Assembly: GCF_024199985.1 (NCBI RefSeq)
Contig: NZ_JANARS010000001.1
Location: 558,001-622,000, forward strand
DNA length: 64,000 nucleotides
Source: Nocardioides pinisoli
Lineage (GTDB): Bacteria > Actinomycetota > Actinomycetes > Propionibacteriales > Nocardioidaceae
Direction of reading: 5' to 3'
The position numbers were made by a program, and so were the translations under genes. Numbering within the stretch: position 1 is the first letter of the stretch; every line of letters starts with the position of its first letter. Shown here piece after piece: positions 33,797 through 41,960 of the stretch. The notes under the pieces were generated by a model that worked only from the letters and a program-made list of their open reading frames with translations, did not search any database and was not told where the DNA came from.

Positions 33797-34645
33797 TCAG
33801 CTCTGGTGGAGGGTGACGTCGCCCGACGCCGTGGTGGCGCGGACCTCGAGGTAGGGCTGGTCGGGGGCGGGTTCGCCCGTGCTCGGCAGGGTCGAGCTGA
33901 GCCGGCCGCTCGCGGTGCGGACGTCGGTCCACACCGGCGTACCGGCCACGACCCCGATGCTCACGTCGCCGCTCGCGGTCTTGGCCGTGAGGCGGCCCGC
34001 TCCGACCTCGGCGACGACCAGGTCGCCCGAGCCGGTGGTGACCACGGCTTCTCCGCCCATCGACAGGACGTGGGTGTCGCCGGACCCCGTCTTGACGGCG
34101 AGCTCGCCGCGGGCCGACTCGACGCGGACGTCGCCGCTGCCCGTCGTGACGACCAGCGCCGACTCGGCTCGACGTACGACGACGTCGCCCGAGCCGGACT
34201 TGAGGCGCGCCTCGCCGAGGAGGTGCCCGGCGGCCAGGTCGCCGGAGCCGGCCTGGACGAAGGTGTCACCCTCGACGACGTCGAGCGAGACGTCGCCGGA
34301 GCCGCTGTCGACGCGGGTGTCGCCGAGCCGGCCGTGGGTGCGTACGTCGCTGCTGCCGACCTTGGTCTGGAGCCCGCTGCCGACCGGGACCTCGACCACG
34401 ATCTCGGCGCGCGGGTCCCTGCCGAGGAAGCCGCCGCCGCGCTTCGGCGCGAGGATCGCGATCCGACGGGTGCCGACGCCGTCGTCGAGGTCGCGCACGT
34501 CGAACTCCCGGGCGCGCTCGCCGGTGATGCGGACGGTCGTCTCGGCGGTGTCGGTGGCGGTGACCTCGACCCGTCCGCGACCGTTCTCGACGTAGAGGTC
34601 GATGGGTTCGGGGGTGTCGAAGGCGAGGTCGAGCTGGTTGCTCAT
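33797..34645 (-). CDS. DUF4097-family beta-helix repeat protein
   Basis: A 282-residue cytoplasmic or surface-associated protein made almost entirely of short repeated strands containing SGSGDV or TGSGDL (for example DSGSGDVSLDVVEG, QAGSGDLAAG, TTGSGDVRVES), the hallmark of DUF4097 parallel beta-helix proteins. There is no signal peptide. It follows a ribbon-helix-helix gene; this pairing is common in actinobacteria, but the role is not known. The repeats make DNA-level duplication visible. Confidence 0.88.
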   Translation of the reverse strand: MSNQLDLAFDTPEPIDLYVENGRGRVEVTATDTAETTVRITGERAREFDVRDLDDGVGTRRIAILAPKRGGGFLGRDPRAEIVVEVPVGSGLQTKVGSSDVRTHGRLGDTRVDSGSGDVSLDVVEGDTFVQAGSGDLAAGHLLGEARLKSGSGDVVVRRAESALVVTTGSGDVRVESARGELAVKTGSGDTHVLSMGGEAVVTTGSGDLVVAEVGAGRLTAKTASGDVSIGVVAGTPVWTDVRTASGRLSSTLPSTGEPAPDQPYLEVRATTASGDVTLHQS

Positions 34646-34728
34646 CGGGTCTCCTGAGGGTGTGCTCGTCCACCGGGCCGGCGATGCCGGTCCGTCGGGC
34701 GATGGGTGGCGGGGCTCGTGCCCCTGGT

Positions 34729-34788
34729 GTCAGGTCGTGGGTGTCAGGTCGTGGGGGGTCAGGTCGTGGGGGTCAGGTCAGGTCGTCA
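34729..34788. repeat. Short tandem GTCAGGTCGTGGG repeats
   Basis: GTCAGGTCG recurs at intervals of about 14 bases four times between the RHH gene and the DUF4097 gene, ending at the RHH stop codon. It could be slippage-derived or a binding site array. Confidence 0.6.
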
Positions 34789-35328
34789 GAGCCAGCCGGT
34801 CATCCGGCGGTTGCCCTGCTTGCGGTTGCCGGCGAACGGGTCGTAGCCCACGAAGGGGACGCTGCTGAGGTCGATGTCGACGTTGATGGCGTGGTCGCTG
34901 GTGGCGTGGCGCACGACGTTGACCATCCACGTGTTGAGGCTCTGCCCGGCTGCGGCGGCCTTCTCCTCGGCGCGCGCCTTGACCGCCTCCGGGATGCGCA
35001 GCGTGATCCGGGCGAGGTCGCCGGCCTCCTCCTCCGGGGGCGCCGGAGGAGCGGGCGGCGGGGGCGGGGTCGGCATGGCGGCCGGCGGGGCGACCTCGAC
35101 GACGAACTCGAGCTCGCGGCCCGCCAGCCGCACGTCCACGCTGCCGTCGGGCAACTCGGCGGTGATCTCGGCCGCTGCGTGGGAGATGGCCTCCATGAGC
35201 GCGAGCCGGGCGCTCGGGTCGAGCGCGTAGGCGAGGCGCTCCGCGGCCTGCTTCAGCTCGTCGCCCCCGGCCTCGGACGCGGCGACGAGGTCGCGGCGGA
35301 GGCTGTCGACGTAGGGAGTGATGTCCAT
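34786..35328 (-). CDS. Ribbon-helix-helix (HicB/Arc-like) DNA-binding protein
   Basis: A 180-residue protein. The N-terminal 90 residues begin MDITPYVDSLRRDLVAA and are helical. A Pro-rich linker follows, then an RHH domain: ARITLRIPEAVKARAEEKAA with SLNTWMVNVV. Such proteins are often annotated as HicB-family antitoxins, but no HicA is next to it; DUF4097 follows instead. Repeated GTGACATC sites upstream fit self-regulation. ATG 35328 is preferred to the GTG pair nine bases upstream. Confidence 0.82.
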   Translation of the reverse strand: MDITPYVDSLRRDLVAASEAGGDELKQAAERLAYALDPSARLALMEAISHAAAEITAELPDGSVDVRLAGRELEFVVEVAPPAAMPTPPPPPAPPAPPEEEAGDLARITLRIPEAVKARAEEKAAAAGQSLNTWMVNVVRHATSDHAINVDIDLSSVPFVGYDPFAGNRKQGNRRMTGWL

Positions 35329-35335
35329 GCGCACC

Positions 35336-35380
35336 ACTGTGACATCACTGTGACATCAAGTCAATGCCCTGGTGATGTCA
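35336..35380. promoter_or_regulatory. Candidate RHH autoregulatory operator
   Basis: ACTGTGACATC occurs twice in direct tandem (35336-35346, 35347-35357), with an inverted GATGTCA at 35374-35380, immediately upstream of the RHH gene. Ribbon-helix-helix dimers usually bind such short repeated sites. Confidence 0.55.
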
Positions 35381-35427
35381 TGTGGCGTCGTGGTGACGCC
35401 ACCCGCCTTTCGTCCCCGGCGCAGACG

Positions 35428-35499
35428 TGCAACGCCGGGTTGGTGCCTGTTGCACCCCCCATGCATGGGGGTGGGTAGGTGCACCAACCCGGCGTTACA
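35428..35499. repeat. Palindromic intergenic element, copy 2
   Basis: Nineteen-base arms TGCAACGCCGGGTTGGTGC / GCACCAACCCGGCGTTACA with one mismatch. The centre holds CCCCCATGCATGGGGG, itself a palindrome. Arms and ATGCAT centre match the element at 5878-5949. It lies between two minus-strand genes, just past the etfD stop, so it might also stop that transcript. Confidence 0.75.
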
Positions 35500-35517
35500 G
35501 CTGCCGGTGGTTGCCGT

Positions 35518-38500
35518 TCAGAGGTCGAAGAGCGAGCTCGAGTCGCTGATGTCGACGTCCGTACGCGGCTTGTGCGCGGTGCCGTCCGTCGCGGCGGCCT
35601 TCGGCCCCTCGTCCGGCGTCGGCTCGGCCCGTACGTCGCTCGCGTCCGCGGTGTCGTTCGCCGCGGGCTCGGTGTCGGTCTCGGGCTCGGGCTGCGGCTC
35701 GGGCTCGGCGGCGACGTCGTCGTTGAACAGCGCGGCCTGGCTCAGGTCCGCCCCGCTCGGCGGGGCGCTGGCGGTCCGCTGCTCCGACCCCTCGGGCTCG
35801 GGCGTCGACTCCGGTGCCGGCTCCGGCTCGGGGGCTGCCGCGGGGGCCGCCTCGGCCTGCGGGGCAGCGACGACGGGTGCCGCCGCGGGCGCCTCGAGGT
35901 CGAACAGGGAGCCCAGGCCCGACAGGTCGACATCCGTGGCCGGAACAGACGCGGAACCGCTCGCCGGGGCCTCGCTGGGCGTTGAGTCGTTGGGAGACTC
36001 AACGGCGACGGCGGGCTCGGCAGGGGCCTCATCCGACGTTGAGTCGCCGGGAGACTCAGCGGCGACGGCCGGCTCGGCAGGGGCCTCATCCGACGGTGAG
36101 TCGCTGGGAGACTCAACGGCCACGGCCGGCTCGGCAGGGACCTCATCCGACGTTGAGTCGCTGGGAGACTCAACGGCCACGGTGGCCTCGGGGGCCGGGA
36201 GGTCGAACAGCGACCCCAGGCTCGAGAGGTCCGCGTCGGTGGCGGGCGTGGACGCCGCGCCGCCGGCCGGGGCAGCGTCGGCGGCGGGTGCCGGAGCGGG
36301 CTCGGGCGCGACCTTCGCCTCCGGCTCGGACTCGGCCGTCGGCTCGGGCTGCGGGGCCGGCTCTGCGACCGTCGCCGGCTCGGCAGCCGCCGGCTCGGCA
36401 GCCGCCGGCTCGGCAGCCGCCGGCTTGGCAGCCACCGGCTCGGGAGCAGCGATGTCGAAGAGCGAGCCGCCACCGCCCAGGTCGGCGGTGGGGGCCGGGG
36501 CGGCGGGCGCCTCCGCGGCGGACGCGGGCTCGTCCGCCGGCTCCGCCGCTGCTGGGGCGGGCTCGGGCTCGGGGGTCCCGAGGTCGAAGAGCGAGCCACC
36601 GCTGCCCAGGTCGGTCGACGGCTGGGCGGCGGCCTTCTCCTGGGCGGGCGCCTCGGCGGGCGTCTCGGTCGTCGTCTGGGTGGGCGCCTCGTCCTTCGGT
36701 GCCGCCGGCTCCGGTGCCGGGGTGTCGAAGAGCGAACCGCCGGAGAACGCCTCAGCCGGCTTCTCGGTGGACGGCTTGTCAGCCTGGGGAGCCGTCGTGT
36801 CCGCAGGGGCCGGCGTGTCGAACAGCGAGCCGGACGAGGCGGGCTCGGCGGCAGGGGCCGGCTCCTCGGAGGCCGGGGTGTCGAAGAGCGACGTACCGCC
36901 CGACGCCTTGGCGGCCGGACCCACGTCGGCGGTCTCGGTCACCGTGTCCTCGGTGACGGTGACGTCGCCGGCGTCCGGCTCGTCCTTGGTCGCGACGTCC
37001 GTGGCGGTCGCACCGGCAGCGGCGGTCGCACCAGCGGCGGCAGGAGCAGCGGCGGGCGCGGAGCCCGGGGCGGCCTTCGTCGCCTGCTCGCCCTTGACCG
37101 AGGCGAGGAGCATCTGCGCGACGTCGAGGACCTCGACCTCCTCGCGGGCCTCGCCCTTGCTCTGCTGCATGGTGAGCCCGTCGGAGAGCATCACGCGGCA
37201 GAAGGGGCAGCCCACGGCGATCTGGTCGGCGCCGGTGCCGACGGCCTCCTTGGTGCGGTTCATGTTGATCCGCTCGCCGATGTTCTCCTCCATCCACATG
37301 CGGGCGCCACCGGCACCGCAGCAGAAGGACCGCTCGGAGTTGCGCTCCATCTCGATGACCTCGGCGCCGGGCAGCACCTGCAGGAGCTCGCGCGGCGGCG
37401 AGTAGACCTCGTTGTGGCGGCCGAGGTAGCACGGGTCGTGGTAGGTGATCGAGCGCTTGGCGGCGCCGGCGCCGTCCTTGACCGGCGTCAGCTTCCCCTC
37501 GCGGACGAGGCGGTTGAGCAGCTGGGTGTGGTGCACGACCTCGAGCTCGATGCCGAAGTCCTTGTACTCGTTCTTGAGCGTGTTGAAGCAGTGGGCGCAG
37601 GTCGAGACGACCTTCTTGACCTTGTACTCCTTGAAGGTCTCGACGTTCTGCTGGGCGAGGCCCTGGAAGACGAACTCGTTGCCGGCGCGCCGGGCGGGGT
37701 CGCCGGTGCAGGTCTCGCCGTTGCCGAGCACGCCGAAGGAGATGCCGGCCATGTCGAGCAGCTCGGCAACGGCGCGGGTGGTCTTCTTCGCGCGGTCCTC
37801 GTACGCCCCGGCGCAGCCGACCCAGAACAGCCAGTCCACCGACTCGAGGGACTCCAGGTCCTCCCCGACGACCGGCACCTCGAAGTCGAGGCCCTTGGCC
37901 CAGTCCATGCGAGCGGTGCTCGACATGTTCCAGGGGTTGCCCTTGTTCTCCAGGCCCTTGAAGAGCTGGTTGAGCTCGGCAGGGAAGTTGGACTCCACCA
38001 GCAGCTGGTAGCGGCGCATGTCCATGATGTGGTCGACGTGCTCGATGTCGACCGGGCACTGCTGGACGCAGGCGCCGCACGACGTACAGCTCCAGAGCAC
38101 GTCCTCGTCGATGACGAAGTCGCCGTCGGCGGGGTTGTAGAAGTAGTCCAGGACGTCGGTCCCGGTGCCACCGCTCTCGCCCTTGGCGCCCGCGCCGACG
38201 AGCTCGCGCTCGAGGTGCGCCGCGTCGCCGTCGTGCTTGGCGTAGGCGTGGTCGCGCAGGCTGGTGATGAGCAGCTTGGGGGAGAGGGGCTTCTCGGTGT
38301 TCCAGGCCGGGCACTGCGACTGGCAGCGACCGCACTCGGTGCAGGTGGTGAAGTCGAGGATGCCCTTCCACGAGAAGTCCTCGACCTTGCCGACGCCGAG
38401 CACCGAGTCCTCGTCGAGGTCGTCGATGTCGTCGAGGGTGACCGGCTTGCCGTCCGACATCAGCGGCTTCATCGCGCCGAGCGCGGTGGTGCCGTCGGCC

Positions 38501-39246
38501 TCGCGCTTGAACCAGATGTTGAACCACGCGGTGAAGCGGTGCCAGGCGATGCCCATGGTGATGTTGCGGGCGATCACCATCAGCCAGATCATCGCCAGCA
38601 CGATCTTGAACGCCGCGATGGCGTAGATCGTGTTCTCGAGGGCCTCGGGGGAGCTGGGGTAGAACGCGTCGCCGATCCACGACGCGATCGGGTAGTGGCT
38701 GCGGCCCGCGTCCTCGTCGAGCTTCCACTCGGCTGCGCGGACGAACAGGATCGCGGCGCCCTCGAGCAGCGCGAGCGCCTCGACGAAGTAGGCCTGCCAG
38801 AAGGTCGATCCGAAGAACCGGCTGCGCCGGCCCTCGCTGCGCGGGTGGTGCTTCTGCCGGTAGACGATCAGGTAGACGATGCCGACCGTGCTCAGCAGGC
38901 CCATCAGCTCGCTGAACCACTCGTACGGGTACCAGTGGCCGACCAGCGGCCAGGCGAACGACGGCTCGAAGAGCTGGAAGTACGCCGCCCCCACGGCGGT
39001 GCTGAGGAACAGGAACGCCGCGTAGACGAACCAGTGCATGATGCCGACCCAGTGCCACTGCAGCATCCGGGTGTGGAGGAACGTCTCCTTCAGCATCGTC
39101 GCCGTGCGACCGCCCGGGTTGTCGGTGCGCCCCGGTGCCGGCTGGCTCGCGCGGATCACGGCCAGCATGCGCCGTACGGCCGGGACCAGCATCGCCACGG
39201 CGGCGACCGTGAAGGCGAACGAGACGACGATCGCGAAGATCTGCAT
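35518..39246 (-). CDS. etfD: EtfD-type membrane Fe-S oxidoreductase with long repetitive C-terminal tail
   Basis: A 1242-residue protein. The first 720 residues match mycobacterial EtfD (Rv0338c), which carries electrons from ETF to the quinone pool for fatty-acid oxidation: about six membrane helices in 1-240, two [4Fe-4S] sites (CTECGRCQSQCP near 299; CTSCGACVQQCP near 385), and two CCG domains (WVGCAGAYEDRA, STCAHCFNTLKNEY, DPCYLGRHNEVY, CCGAGGARMWM). The remaining 500 residues are Ala/Pro/Glu-rich and probably disordered, with nine SLFD-type motifs, the last at the extreme C-terminus (SSSLFDL). Four 19-residue repeats lie between motifs six and seven. This tail is longer than in Rv0338c (882 residues). 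FadE5 in this window is a plausible upstream electron source. Confidence 0.9.
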   Translation of the reverse strand: MQIFAIVVSFAFTVAAVAMLVPAVRRMLAVIRASQPAPGRTDNPGGRTATMLKETFLHTRMLQWHWVGIMHWFVYAAFLFLSTAVGAAYFQLFEPSFAWPLVGHWYPYEWFSELMGLLSTVGIVYLIVYRQKHHPRSEGRRSRFFGSTFWQAYFVEALALLEGAAILFVRAAEWKLDEDAGRSHYPIASWIGDAFYPSSPEALENTIYAIAAFKIVLAMIWLMVIARNITMGIAWHRFTAWFNIWFKREADGTTALGAMKPLMSDGKPVTLDDIDDLDEDSVLGVGKVEDFSWKGILDFTTCTECGRCQSQCPAWNTEKPLSPKLLITSLRDHAYAKHDGDAAHLERELVGAGAKGESGGTGTDVLDYFYNPADGDFVIDEDVLWSCTSCGACVQQCPVDIEHVDHIMDMRRYQLLVESNFPAELNQLFKGLENKGNPWNMSSTARMDWAKGLDFEVPVVGEDLESLESVDWLFWVGCAGAYEDRAKKTTRAVAELLDMAGISFGVLGNGETCTGDPARRAGNEFVFQGLAQQNVETFKEYKVKKVVSTCAHCFNTLKNEYKDFGIELEVVHHTQLLNRLVREGKLTPVKDGAGAAKRSITYHDPCYLGRHNEVYSPPRELLQVLPGAEVIEMERNSERSFCCGAGGARMWMEENIGERINMNRTKEAVGTGADQIAVGCPFCRVMLSDGLTMQQSKGEAREEVEVLDVAQMLLASVKGEQATKAAPGSAPAAAPAAAGATAAAGATATDVATKDEPDAGDVTVTEDTVTETADVGPAAKASGGTSLFDTPASEEPAPAAEPASSGSLFDTPAPADTTAPQADKPSTEKPAEAFSGGSLFDTPAPEPAAPKDEAPTQTTTETPAEAPAQEKAAAQPSTDLGSGGSLFDLGTPEPEPAPAAAEPADEPASAAEAPAAPAPTADLGGGGSLFDIAAPEPVAAKPAAAEPAAAEPAAAEPATVAEPAPQPEPTAESEPEAKVAPEPAPAPAADAAPAGGAASTPATDADLSSLGSLFDLPAPEATVAVESPSDSTSDEVPAEPAVAVESPSDSPSDEAPAEPAVAAESPGDSTSDEAPAEPAVAVESPNDSTPSEAPASGSASVPATDVDLSGLGSLFDLEAPAAAPVVAAPQAEAAPAAAPEPEPAPESTPEPEGSEQRTASAPPSGADLSQAALFNDDVAAEPEPQPEPETDTEPAANDTADASDVRAEPTPDEGPKAAATDGTAHKPRTDVDISDSSSLFDL
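35981..36174. repeat. Four in-frame 57-bp repeats, each with a stem-loop
   Basis: GTTGAGTC or its variants start at 35981, 36038, 36095 and 36152 (spacing 57). Each is followed after seven bases by GACTCAAC/GACTCAGC, so each unit holds a near-perfect 8-bp stem-loop. Spacing divisible by three keeps the etfD frame; each unit encodes a 19-residue repeat around VESPSDS. Confidence 0.85.
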
Positions 39247-39374
39247 GAAGGGCTGCTCCTCGGTAGGGGCGTACAGAGCCGCAGCCTAGGTCCGCCGATC
39301 ACGCCGACGGCAGGGCTCTGCGGCGTGAGATGGATCCTACCCGCAGGTAACTTGAGGGGCCGACGTGCGGGCGG

Positions 39375-39671
39375 TCAGTTCACGATCGCGACGTTCTCGA
39401 CCTCGATCTCGCGGGCGTCCTCGCGGTAGGTGGCCAGCTTGGCCTTGACCTGGTCGAGCGCCTCGGTGAGCTTCGCGACGCCGTCGTGGAGCTTGCGCTG
39501 GTGCTCGAGGTGGGCGAGGTGCGACTCGCTGGTCTCGTCCCAGCCCGGGGTGAGCGTCTCGACCTGCTCGAGGAGCTCGGTGATCTGGGTCGTGATCGCC
39601 GTGGTGGCGTCACCGAGCGCGGTCTCGAGCGCGGAGAGCGACCCCTGGTGCACGATCAGCCCGCGGGTCAT
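39375..39671 (-). CDS. WXG100-like protein
   Basis: A 98-residue helical-hairpin protein beginning MTRGLIVHQGSLSALE. The turn carries GWDETSESHLAHLEHQ, comparable to the W-x-G turn of WXG100 (ESAT-6-like) proteins, with long heptad-like helices on either side. Its ATG overlaps the stop of the partner gene (ATGA), as in Esx pairs. It probably forms a heterodimer with that partner and acts as a type VII secretion substrate or adaptor. No secretion ATPase is in the window. Confidence 0.7.
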   Translation of the reverse strand: MTRGLIVHQGSLSALETALGDATTAITTQITELLEQVETLTPGWDETSESHLAHLEHQRKLHDGVAKLTEALDQVKAKLATYREDAREIEVENVAIVN

Positions 39672-39988
39672 CGGGGACCACCGCCGAGGCGGTCGGCGAG
39701 CTGGCCGGCGCGCTCGGCCTGGGCGACGTCGTTGGTCGCGTGCTCCTGGGCGACGTACATGAGGCTCTGGGAGTAGCCCTCGAGGATCGGCCCCAGGGTG
39801 ATCGCCACGTCGAACCACGCGTTGACCGCCTCGCCGAAGCCGGCGGCCGCCTGGCCGCTGAAGCCCTTGCCGGCCTCGGTCTCGATCGCGGCGCCGAGGT
39901 CCCGCAGCGTCGTCTGCAGCGGCACGACGGCGTCGGCGACCGCCTGGGCGGCAGCCTGCATCTCGGCGTAGACAAGTCCGACGGCCAC
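39668..39988 (-). CDS. WXG100-like partner protein
   Basis: A 106-residue protein beginning MAVGLVYAEMQAAAQAVADA, with GKGFSGQAAAGFGEAVNAW resembling the WXG100 middle segment (F.G.AA..F). It is Ala-rich and helical with no signal peptide. It is first in a two-gene unit translationally coupled to the second WXG-like gene, and diverges from the toxin operon across a 124-base gap. Confidence 0.7.
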   Translation of the reverse strand: MAVGLVYAEMQAAAQAVADAVVPLQTTLRDLGAAIETEAGKGFSGQAAAGFGEAVNAWFDVAITLGPILEGYSQSLMYVAQEHATNDVAQAERAGQLADRLGGGPR

Positions 39989-40112
39989 GGCCGCCCCCTT
40001 TCGCTCGGGTGGTTCGCAGACCTTCCTACCCCGGCCGCGGCGAGTTCACACGTTCGCGAGCAGGATCCGCACGCCCGGTTTGGGGCGACCGGCTCGGGGG
40101 AAGACCAGTGCC

Positions 40113-40436
40113 ATGGCGTCGTACGACTACGAGGTGGACCTCGAGAGCATGGGCAAGGCCGCCCAGGGGCTCAACGAGGCGCTGCAGCTGTTCAAGGACA
40201 AGGACGTCGAGGACCTCGTCCCGGGCAAGGGCGATGTCGGCCACGATGCGGTCTGGGACGCGCTCGACGAGTTCAAGGGCCGCTGGGAGGAGGGCGTCAA
40301 CAACCTCTGCCAGGACGTCGAGGAGATGGCGGGGCGCCTGGGCAAGATCGCGATGAACTACTTCGAGACCGACAAGGCCGGCTACGACTCCCTGTCCGCG
40401 CTCAAGGGCACCATCGCGGCGATCAAGGTGATGTGA
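40113..40436 (+). CDS. EspC/WXG-like type VII accessory protein
   Basis: A 107-residue helical protein starting MASYDYEVDLESMGKAAQGL. FKGRWEEGVNNLCQDVEEMA gives a W-x-x-G turn, and YFETDKAGYDSL near the end resembles the YxxxD/E secretion signal of type VII substrates. It stops two bases before the toxin gene, so co-secretion or chaperoning of that toxin is likely. A longer N-terminus is possible but this ATG best fits the family. Confidence 0.7.
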   Translation: MASYDYEVDLESMGKAAQGLNEALQLFKDKDVEDLVPGKGDVGHDAVWDALDEFKGRWEEGVNNLCQDVEEMAGRLGKIAMNYFETDKAGYDSLSALKGTIAAIKVM

Positions 40437-40437
40437 G

Positions 40438-41955
40438 GTGCCGGACTTCGAGATCGAGGGCAACCCGGGCAACATCCGCGCCAAGGCCATGCTGATGGAG
40501 CAGAAGGGCCAGCTCTTCTACGACACGGGTGACGCGCTGGCGAAGATCGACGTGTCGGGGTGGACCGGTCGGGCGGCGGACGAGTTCCGCGAGGCGCACG
40601 ACCTGGAGCCGGACCGGTGGATCAAGGCGGGCAACGGCTTCAAGAAGGCGGCGGCCGGGCTGACGACGTACGCCGGTGAGCTGGAGAGCGCGCAGGCGCG
40701 CGCGGAGGCGGCGCGCAAGGAGTACGAGCGCGGGCAGCAGGAGTCGGCGTCCGCGCGCACGCAGTACGACTCCTACATGGGCCAGATGCGGTCCTACTGG
40801 AGCCGCGGCGGCACCGACCCGGCGCAGCCCTTCGTCGACTGGGGCGACCCGATCCAGACCGAGGCGCTGTCGGAGCTGGCGTCGGCGCGGGCCGACCTCG
40901 ACGCCGCGGCGCACACCTGTGCCGGCCAGGTGCGGGCCGGGTGTGCGGACGCTCCGGAGGAACCGAACTGGCTGGAGTCGGGGCTGAAGTTCGTCGGCGG
41001 GATCCTCGAGGGCGCGGGCGAGGCGGTGTGGGACCTGCTGACGATGGTGCCCTTCAGTCCGGTCAACCTGGTGATCGACGCCTACAAGGTCGCCGCGGGC
41101 GACCTGACGCCCGAGGAGCTGGCGAAGAAGTACGAGCTGTCGGTCGAGAACGGCTGGGAGATGGCACAGGGCATCTACACCGGCCTGACGACCGACCCGG
41201 TCGGCTTCGGCAAGGAGCTCGGCAAGTCGCTGCTCGACTGGGACACCTGGGCCGACGACCCGGCCCGCGCGATCGGCCACCTGGTGCCGGACGCGGTGGC
41301 GGCCGTCGCCACCGCAGGAGCAGGGGCGCTCGCCACGCGCGGCGCCAAGGGCGGGATGGACGTGCTCGACGGGTTGAGCGACCTCAACAGGCTCGACAAC
41401 CTGTCGGACCTGGACAAGGTCGACAACCTGTCGGACCTCGGCAAGCTCGACAACCTCGACGACCTCCACCGGCTGGACGACTTCGGTGCCGACGACGCGC
41501 GGGCCATCGACGACTACACCGGCAACAACTTCTACGGCGACCTCAATGCCCACCTCCGTGGCCTGCCCACCTCGGGTGCGCACAGCGCGGCGGAGCTCGA
41601 CCGGCTCTCTGGGGAGGTGTCGGCCGCGCTCGACAAGCTGCCGCCGTTCGAGGGGCACACCCTGCGAGGCACCAACCTGCCTGACAGCGTCCTGGACGGC
41701 ATCGTCCCCGGCGGCAAGCCCTACTCCGACGGTGCGTTCTCGAGCTCATCGCTCAGCGAGACCACGGCACAGCAGTTCCGCGGCGGCGGCAACACGATGT
41801 TCCACATCGACGGCCAGTCCGGTCGCGACGTGCAGCAGTGGTCGCACTACGGCACGGGCGAGTCGGAGATCTTGTTCGACAAGGGCACCGAGTTCCAGGT
41901 GCTGCGCAAGGAATGGAATCCTGACGGCTACTGGGACATCTGGTTGAAGGAGTGA
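40438..41955 (+). CDS. Type VII-type polymorphic toxin with ADP-ribosyltransferase tip
   Basis: A 505-residue protein. Residues 1-110 form a WXG-like helical module (DVSGWTGRAADEFREAHDL). Residues 175-315 are a middle region with hydrophobic stretches. Residues about 318-345 are a linker repeating D-L-x-x-L-D-N-L-S. The C-terminal 150 residues match arginine-type ADP-ribosyltransferases: Arg410 in TLRGTNL, Ser-rich motif AFSSSSLS at 433-440, and ExE at Glu475/Glu477 in GESEILF, followed by FQVLRKEW. All three R-S-E elements are present, so the domain looks active. It should be delivered to competing cells. The following two genes are likely linked to control of or immunity to this activity. 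GTG start. Confidence 0.85.
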   Translation: MPDFEIEGNPGNIRAKAMLMEQKGQLFYDTGDALAKIDVSGWTGRAADEFREAHDLEPDRWIKAGNGFKKAAAGLTTYAGELESAQARAEAARKEYERGQQESASARTQYDSYMGQMRSYWSRGGTDPAQPFVDWGDPIQTEALSELASARADLDAAAHTCAGQVRAGCADAPEEPNWLESGLKFVGGILEGAGEAVWDLLTMVPFSPVNLVIDAYKVAAGDLTPEELAKKYELSVENGWEMAQGIYTGLTTDPVGFGKELGKSLLDWDTWADDPARAIGHLVPDAVAAVATAGAGALATRGAKGGMDVLDGLSDLNRLDNLSDLDKVDNLSDLGKLDNLDDLHRLDDFGADDARAIDDYTGNNFYGDLNAHLRGLPTSGAHSAAELDRLSGEVSAALDKLPPFEGHTLRGTNLPDSVLDGIVPGGKPYSDGAFSSSSLSETTAQQFRGGGNTMFHIDGQSGRDVQQWSHYGTGESEILFDKGTEFQVLRKEWNPDGYWDIWLKE

Positions 41956-41960
41956 CGGGC

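Noticed and set aside
34786..35328. Classic HicAB toxin-antitoxin system
   Set aside because: No HicA-like gene adjoins the RHH gene; its partner is a DUF4097 protein.
35518..37080. SLFDL motifs as sliding-clamp binding sites
   Set aside because: Clamp-binding peptides usually need an upstream Gln (QLxLF type), which is missing, and the protein is a membrane oxidoreductase.
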